This document shows positions 5,871-10,674 of a DNA stretch of 10,674 nt, piece by piece. The stretch's first letter is position 1. Each line of letters begins with the position of its first letter. The translations under genes and the position numbers were made by a program. The stretch is from an archaeon (GTDB taxonomy: Archaea > EX4484-52 > B79-G9), in the NCBI GenBank assembly GCA_013139905.1, contig WSZW01000152.1, forward strand, positions 1 to 10,674, written 5' to 3'. The notes under the pieces were generated by a model. That model was not told where the DNA came from and searched no databases. It saw only the letters and a program-made list of their open reading frames with translations.

Positions 5871-8800
5871 TGAAGATGAAGCCTATTTTTATGGCTTCGT
5901 TTTTTGTTTGTTTATTGTTTTTTATTTCGTTTGGTTTTTTTATTGAATCTACAGAAGCAGTTACACCAGTTTATTGTAATTGGGATGATCATTCTGGGAA
6001 TCCTTATTGTGCTTATACTGTAATATGGAAATCTACTGGTGCAAGTCAATATAATGTACTTGGTGATAAAAATGTTTATACTCAAGAACAACAAGATGCT
6101 GTTGGAACTGTTGGTGTGGCTGCAGAGCTTACAAGTTTAACAACGATAGATATTAATTATGCTGCAGGGGCTATGGATTTAGCTGGTGATTTTTGTAGTA
6201 TTGGTTGGTTTAATTGTAATGTATATTATATGTCGCTTTATTGTAATGGAGTTAATCAAGGAATAACTTCTGATCCTTGTTTTGGTTATTGTTCTCGTCA
6301 TAGTGGATCTGAAACATGTGCTGTTTCATCTACTGGTACATATGAAGTAAAGGCTTATGCTTCAGTAAATACAAAAGATTTTAATGGAAATACAATTTCT
6401 CGTACATATATGAAATCAATCATTAATTTAGATATTGGTTGTACGAAAAATAGTGATTGTGGTTCAAATCAAGAATGTGTTATTGCAGATAATAAAGTAC
6501 GAACATATTGTAAAGATTTACCTTGTACTAATGAATGTATTTCTGGAGATTCTAGATGTAATGGTAATACTGTAGAAAATTGTTATGATTCTGATAGTGA
6601 TGGATGTACGGAATGGACTGGTGTTTCTTCTTGTGCTTATGGTTGTATAGATAATTTATATGGCGATGCATATTGTTTTAGTTGTAGTACAATTTGTGAT
6701 GGTGTTTGTTCTTCTTCTGCATGTTTTGGAACTGATCCTGATTGTGATTTAAATGGAAATGTAATACCTAATGCGTGTTGTGATTATTCTCCAACCTGTA
6801 GTTATACTAATTTTATAGAATGTTCTTTGGATGAAAAAACATATAACATATATGAAGTATCAACTGCTTGTGATGGTGGTTGTGAATATACATATAGTCT
6901 ATCTGGTAATTGTGGTATTGGTAAATATTGTTTTGGTGATAATTATGATGGTAGTTTTCCTTGTTCTGCTTGTAGTACAATTTGTGATGGTGTTTGTTCT
7001 TCTTCTGCATGTTTTGGAACTGATCCTGATTGTTCTTTAACGGGTGGGTTACAATCCTGTTGCGGGAATAATGAGTGTGATGTTGGTGAAACTTATAGTT
7101 CTTGTTCAACGGATTGTCCAAGTTGTCATGGGATTATATATACAACGGTTAATGATCAATACGCAAATCCACTTACGGGATATAAGATATATTCTGATTC
7201 CGGATACGACGGTACAACAGATTCTTATGGAAAAAAACGGTCTGATGTGTACTTAAATTCCTGTGATGTATATACGGATGTAACTGTAAACTATCCTGAC
7301 GGCATTCTTTGCGGAACCAAAAGCACATATATTAATTGGGACAATGATGATGATTATCTTACATTTATTTGTGCTGTTGAAAAACCAAATTTATATGTTG
7401 ATCTTTATTTGGATAAATCTGCATATTATCTTTTTGATTCATTAATACTTACGGCAAATATAAAAGATATAAATGGCAATTTTGTAAATGCGCAAACCGC
7501 TATATATGACCCTTATTTGTTTACTACGACTTTGCCAACTTATACGTCACAATATATCTATAATGGTCAAATAAAAAGTACTGGTTGTTATGATTTTATT
7601 GTATCTGCAACTAATTCAAATTATAATTCTGTAAATCAAAAAATTACAATATGTTCTACGGATTATTCGGGTAAAATAAGTGTTTTTGTGAAAAAAGCAA
7701 ATACATTAATGACGCCATTGCCTAATACGCCAATTTATGATTCAACAAAATATATTGGTACTACAAATTCGTTTGGTAAACTTGATTTTTCTGCGAATAG
7801 TGGAAGTCATTCAATAAAGGCATATTGTCCTGAAACAATGGATTTATGTGCTACAAAAACTACGGAAATAAATTATAATGGGCAAATTTCTAATATTGAT
7901 ATAGATTGTCTTTGTACTAAAGATTCTGATGATGATGGATACACTGATGACGATGAAATATTGATGGGAACTGATCCTTATGATGTTACAAATAATTTTG
8001 ATAGTTATAATACTGATATATTATATAATGTTGTTGATGCAAAGCCAGTAGGGTGTGTATTAGCATTACCTCTAGTTATTTTTATTCCAACTGAAGAACA
8101 AAACGTATTAATTAAAGAGAAAATAATATCTATTGATACTCAATATTTAAGTTCTAGTTATAATGAAAATTCATATAATACATTACAGTCTAAATTAATA
8201 AATATACTTGATATTGATGATATTCAAATTAGAGATGAAACAATAACATTCAAAGATGTATTTGAAAAAACAGATAACTTTGAGAGTGTTGATACTGATA
8301 AAGGTATTTTCTTTATATTTACAAATACAACAACAGGTAAAACAAGTATATTTTATATTCCATCTTATTGTAAAGGAAAATTAATCGGTACAGCATATGG
8401 CTTGGGTTATGGGTTAAGGGATGATGCGGTGTTTGTTTATGATGTTGCTGATGCAGTACTGCAAGGAGCAGTACTTGTTATTGAAAAATCAAGAGATATT
8501 GGTGGTGTTTGGGAAGAAATAAAAGATTTATGGGATTCTTTTAGTTTGCCTTCAGTAGCTGGTGGTGTAGAAGGTTTTTATAGTTTTTTTGATATTTTAG
8601 GGGACTCTTTTCATGAATGGATACTTTCGATTTTTCAGACTGGAAAAGATACATATGGAAAAGATATAATTGATAGAGAAGATTTTGCTTCATATCAAAT
8701 AGGATTTTATAGGGGATATTTTACTGGTTATATTTTGGAACAAACAGGTGTTATATTAACTGGTGTCGGGGGGGCATTTAAACAATTTAAAGCAGGAACG

Positions 8801-9883
8801 CGTGTAACTCAAGTTTCTGTCAAAGTATTGCGTGTGCTTCAAAAAGGAACACGGATAATGACGAAATATGGTTATGAAATTGCATCTGCGATGAAAAAAT
8901 CAGAACTTGGTGTGAAATTTTTAGATACTGGAACTGATATGGCGCAGGATGGTTATGCTTTATTAGTTAAAACGATGCAGTTGCCGGGTGAGGCTTTAGC
9001 GAAGACAACTGAAAGGGTTGATGCATTTTTGAAGCCTACGACTTTAGGGGCTGAAGCTGTGGCTGAACGAGTTGGACGGCTTAAGAATGTTTTTGGATTT
9101 AGTGATGATGTTATAGCCAAACTTTCAAATTCAAAAATTGGAAAGAAAGCACTGGCTGAATGGACTGAGGCTGAAGTACGGGGTTTGGGAAAAATGGCTG
9201 ATGATGTCGGTGATATAAATTTTATTGATAATCAATTGGCTGATGGACGTTTTAAAGTTGGTGGGGCGTATACACCAAAAAGAACTGCAGAATTATATGA
9301 TGGTATGACAACTAAATGGTCTAAAGAGGATATTAAAAATTTGATTAAAACACAAGATACTGCAATTGATGATGTAAATAGTTTATTTGGTAGAGAACTT
9401 ACATCTGAAGAATCAAAATTATATAATTCGATTGCAAGTAAAGATTCTTTAGAATCATTAAAAAATATTGAATCTGAAGACGGTCTGAAGAGAATAGTAA
9501 AAGATTTTGGAGCGAAGAATAAAGATAAATCTATAGGTGGCGCAGGAAATGTGGATATTTTGACAAACAATGTTGCATTAGATCATACATTTAAGGAAAC
9601 ATTTACTACTGTTGATAATCTAGGGTTTAAAATATCTGATAAAATAACACAAAAATTTTCGACTGTTTCTTCTGAATATATTAGTAGAAAAAAAACAGTT
9701 GTTATTGATATTTTAGAAAGTTCTGCAACAGAAATACAAATAAAAGAATCTATTTTAAAAGCAGCAAATACGTTACACGAAAATGTTTTTTTATGGGATG
9801 AAATATATTATGTATTTATAAGAAACGGAAATGGTGGGAAATTAACAAAGTATGTAATTAAAAATGGAGAAATAATCGGGTGA
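5870..9883 (+). CDS. Large modular secreted protein, candidate polymorphic toxin-like effector
   Basis: The product is 1337 residues. The ATG at 5870 is chosen over an in-frame TTG at 5837 because it starts a clean signal peptide (Lys at 2 and 4, hydrophobic core 6-25, likely cleavage after Ala30); GGGGG at 5856-5860 may be its ribosome site. Layout: Cys-rich region 36-419 with 45 Cys, including C-x2-NSDC-x5-C, two identical CSTICDGVC...DPDC modules (from 272 and 368) and a CGNNECDVGET motif at 398; Ig-like or regulatory-like beta modules to about 680; a thrombospondin-3-like Asp-rich Ca2+ motif at 685-706; an unassigned domain to 834; then 838-1337, entirely without Cys. This last part has a Gly/aromatic hydrophobic segment at about 945-980, a long helical stretch, and a compact ~115-residue end domain starting GGAGNVDIL at 1223. 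The stalk, pre-toxin and tip layout, with a partner gene four bases downstream, resembles polymorphic toxins. The end domain is not recognised, so toxicity is inference. Confidence 0.8.
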   Translation: MKMKPIFMASFFVCLLFFISFGFFIESTEAVTPVYCNWDDHSGNPYCAYTVIWKSTGASQYNVLGDKNVYTQEQQDAVGTVGVAAELTSLTTIDINYAAGAMDLAGDFCSIGWFNCNVYYMSLYCNGVNQGITSDPCFGYCSRHSGSETCAVSSTGTYEVKAYASVNTKDFNGNTISRTYMKSIINLDIGCTKNSDCGSNQECVIADNKVRTYCKDLPCTNECISGDSRCNGNTVENCYDSDSDGCTEWTGVSSCAYGCIDNLYGDAYCFSCSTICDGVCSSSACFGTDPDCDLNGNVIPNACCDYSPTCSYTNFIECSLDEKTYNIYEVSTACDGGCEYTYSLSGNCGIGKYCFGDNYDGSFPCSACSTICDGVCSSSACFGTDPDCSLTGGLQSCCGNNECDVGETYSSCSTDCPSCHGIIYTTVNDQYANPLTGYKIYSDSGYDGTTDSYGKKRSDVYLNSCDVYTDVTVNYPDGILCGTKSTYINWDNDDDYLTFICAVEKPNLYVDLYLDKSAYYLFDSLILTANIKDINGNFVNAQTAIYDPYLFTTTLPTYTSQYIYNGQIKSTGCYDFIVSATNSNYNSVNQKITICSTDYSGKISVFVKKANTLMTPLPNTPIYDSTKYIGTTNSFGKLDFSANSGSHSIKAYCPETMDLCATKTTEINYNGQISNIDIDCLCTKDSDDDGYTDDDEILMGTDPYDVTNNFDSYNTDILYNVVDAKPVGCVLALPLVIFIPTEEQNVLIKEKIISIDTQYLSSSYNENSYNTLQSKLINILDIDDIQIRDETITFKDVFEKTDNFESVDTDKGIFFIFTNTTTGKTSIFYIPSYCKGKLIGTAYGLGYGLRDDAVFVYDVADAVLQGAVLVIEKSRDIGGVWEEIKDLWDSFSLPSVAGGVEGFYSFFDILGDSFHEWILSIFQTGKDTYGKDIIDREDFASYQIGFYRGYFTGYILEQTGVILTGVGGAFKQFKAGTRVTQVSVKVLRVLQKGTRIMTKYGYEIASAMKKSELGVKFLDTGTDMAQDGYALLVKTMQLPGEALAKTTERVDAFLKPTTLGAEAVAERVGRLKNVFGFSDDVIAKLSNSKIGKKALAEWTEAEVRGLGKMADDVGDINFIDNQLADGRFKVGGAYTPKRTAELYDGMTTKWSKEDIKNLIKTQDTAIDDVNSLFGRELTSEESKLYNSIASKDSLESLKNIESEDGLKRIVKDFGAKNKDKSIGGAGNVDILTNNVALDHTFKETFTTVDNLGFKISDKITQKFSTVSSEYISRKKTVVIDILESSATEIQIKESILKAANTLHENVFLWDEIYYVFIRNGNGGKLTKYVIKNGEIIG
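6682..6745 (+). repeat. 64-bp exact direct repeat, copy 1
   Basis: It is identical base for base to 6970-7033, 288 bases (96 codons) away and in frame. It encodes a Cys-rich module beginning CSTICDGVC and ending GTDPDC. Identity at synonymous sites means recent duplication or gene conversion, not just protein-level selection. Confidence 0.95.
6970..7033 (+). repeat. 64-bp exact direct repeat, copy 2
   Basis: This is the second copy of the 6682-6745 repeat. Flanking bases differ at once on both sides. The sequence just downstream changes in base character, with many more CpG dinucleotides, so this copy may mark a recombination joint. Confidence 0.95.
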
Positions 9884-9884
9884 T
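9879..9884 (+). promoter_or_regulatory. GGTGAT ribosome binding site overlapping the upstream stop
   Basis: GGTGAT matches the archaeal 16S anti-Shine-Dalgarno complement and includes the TGA stop of the large gene. It lies three bases before the ATG at 9888, so translation of the last gene is probably coupled to that of the large one. Confidence 0.7.
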
Positions 9885-9887
9885 TGT

Positions 9888-10674
9888 ATGAGTGAAAATT
9901 ATATTTTTTCAATAAGTTTAGAATGGAATAAATTTGGAGAAAAAGATGAAAAACTGCAAAAAATAGCAGAAGAAAAAATTTCAGAAATATTTGATCTATT
10001 TTATGAAAATGGTTATATTAAAGAAATAAAATGTCCTTATTTTAGCCTTTCTTCAATTAAAAAAAACATAGATTACGATATCATAGAAGAATGTGATAAA
10101 GTCAATAAAGAAAAAATAATGAAAAATAGGGGTTATTTATTTAGCCCAATTTTTAAATTGAAAAATTATAGTGGTGAAATCGAAGAAGTATCTTTTGTAG
10201 CAGATATTAGTATTAATACAACTCCTCGGCTTAGTATGCAGATTCATTCTGAATATGTTTTACCTTTTGATCGTGAAGGGAACGATAATCTTGAAAATGC
10301 AAGATACAATCTTAATATAATTAATGATATTGTTTTGAAATTAATTTCGTTTTTTGGAGAGCCAAAAGGTCAATTATGTGAAGGTAATTTGGCTCTTGGT
10401 ACTAAAATAAAAGAAGAAGATTGGACAACATTTATGAATCCGGAAAATTTTGTTGAAGAACAAAGAAAATTCTATGATATTTATCCAAAAAAATCTGATT
10501 ATTGGAGAGATGGAAAATGGGATGATTGGCGATATACAAAAGTGATTGATCCGTATTTAAAAAGAGTTCAGGAAATGGAATCTGCTCTTGGGTTAAAAGA
10601 AAATGAAACCGCGATTTACATAAAAGAAGAAAAACATGCTTTATTTTTTGAAGATGTCGCAAAGAAGTATGGAT
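9888..10674 (+). CDS. Acidic cytoplasmic protein, candidate immunity partner, 3' truncated
   Basis: The frame is open from the ATG to the window end (262 complete codons, no stop), so the C-terminus is missing. The start is fixed by the GGTGAT site and the four-base gap after the large gene. There is no signal peptide or transmembrane helix, in contrast to its neighbour. The product is rich in Glu, Asp, Lys and aromatic residues and looks like a mixed alpha/beta globular protein. It has a pattern of charged, Trp-containing segments around residues 190-225 (DWTTFMNPENF, then DYWRDGKWDDWRY). I do not recognise a family. A cytoplasmic acidic protein coupled directly behind a large secreted modular protein is what an immunity gene would look like. 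It could equally be an unrelated lineage-specific gene of the same operon. Confidence 0.75.
   Translation, partial: MSENYIFSISLEWNKFGEKDEKLQKIAEEKISEIFDLFYENGYIKEIKCPYFSLSSIKKNIDYDIIEECDKVNKEKIMKNRGYLFSPIFKLKNYSGEIEEVSFVADISINTTPRLSMQIHSEYVLPFDREGNDNLENARYNLNIINDIVLKLISFFGEPKGQLCEGNLALGTKIKEEDWTTFMNPENFVEEQRKFYDIYPKKSDYWRDGKWDDWRYTKVIDPYLKRVQEMESALGLKENETAIYIKEEKHALFFEDVAKKYG

Noticed and set aside
6682..7033. CRISPR or mobile-element repeat
   Set aside because: The two identical copies are in-frame coding sequence with a 96-codon period and no array, terminal inverted repeats or transposase.
6813..7121. Minus-strand frame opposite the Cys-rich region
   Set aside because: His/Asn/Tyr-rich composition is the reverse complement of the Cys/Gly/Asp-rich coding strand; it is a shadow.
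9536..9883. Deaminase, PDDEXK nuclease or CdiA-type tRNA nuclease assignment for the C-terminal domain
   Set aside because: GGAGN and the later strand-helix-strand pattern are suggestive, but I see no H/C-x-E plus PCxxC motif and no clear D...ExK, so no catalytic family can be named.
10432..10662. Minus-strand 76-codon frame at the right end
   Set aside because: It lies opposite an intact forward frame with a good ribosome site and shows no start signal of its own.

Overview
The window looks like a piece of a small-genome, AT-rich archaeon, most likely a DPANN lineage (Woesearchaeota/Pacearchaeota-like). This is an inference from four things: large Asn-linked-sequon-rich surface proteins with a C-terminal membrane anchor; an archaeal-type small HTH regulator ending in Cys clusters; GGTG/GGTGAT-type ribosome binding sites with TATA boxes at archaeal spacing; and exported thioredoxin-fold proteins next to Cys-rich secreted proteins. 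All supported genes are on the + strand. TGA is used as a stop.

Left part (1-4008): a tightly overlapping trio. A 5'-truncated, heavily glycosylatable surface protein with a C-terminal transmembrane anchor overlaps a polytopic membrane protein of unknown function. That gene overlaps a small lipoprotein thioredoxin (CxxC) resembling the thioredoxin domain attached to VKOR proteins.

Middle part (4009-5597): a TATA box suggests a new transcript starting at an HTH regulator with Cys clusters. A membrane-anchored DsbA-like protein with a single-Cys CPYG active site follows, and the unit ends in a hairpin plus T-tract terminator.

Right part (5598-10674): a 270-bp leader contains a TATA box, an inverted repeat at the expected transcription start, and two small overlapping reading frames (11 and 40 codons). 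The second ends in TAATG, which overlaps the start of a 1337-residue secreted protein. That protein is modular: signal peptide, a very Cys-rich region with a 64-bp exact internal repeat, Ig-like modules, a Ca2+-binding Asp-rich motif, then 500 residues with no cysteine. The Cys-free part includes a Gly-rich hydrophobic stretch and a compact ~115-residue C-terminal domain. Four bases later, behind a strong GGTGAT site, starts a cytoplasmic, acidic protein that runs off the window. The layout is that of a polymorphic toxin plus immunity pair. That reading is inference; no catalytic domain was recognised.

A common theme is export and disulfide formation: two thiol oxidoreductases and possibly a thiol-bearing regulator sit between two Cys-containing surface proteins that could be their substrates.
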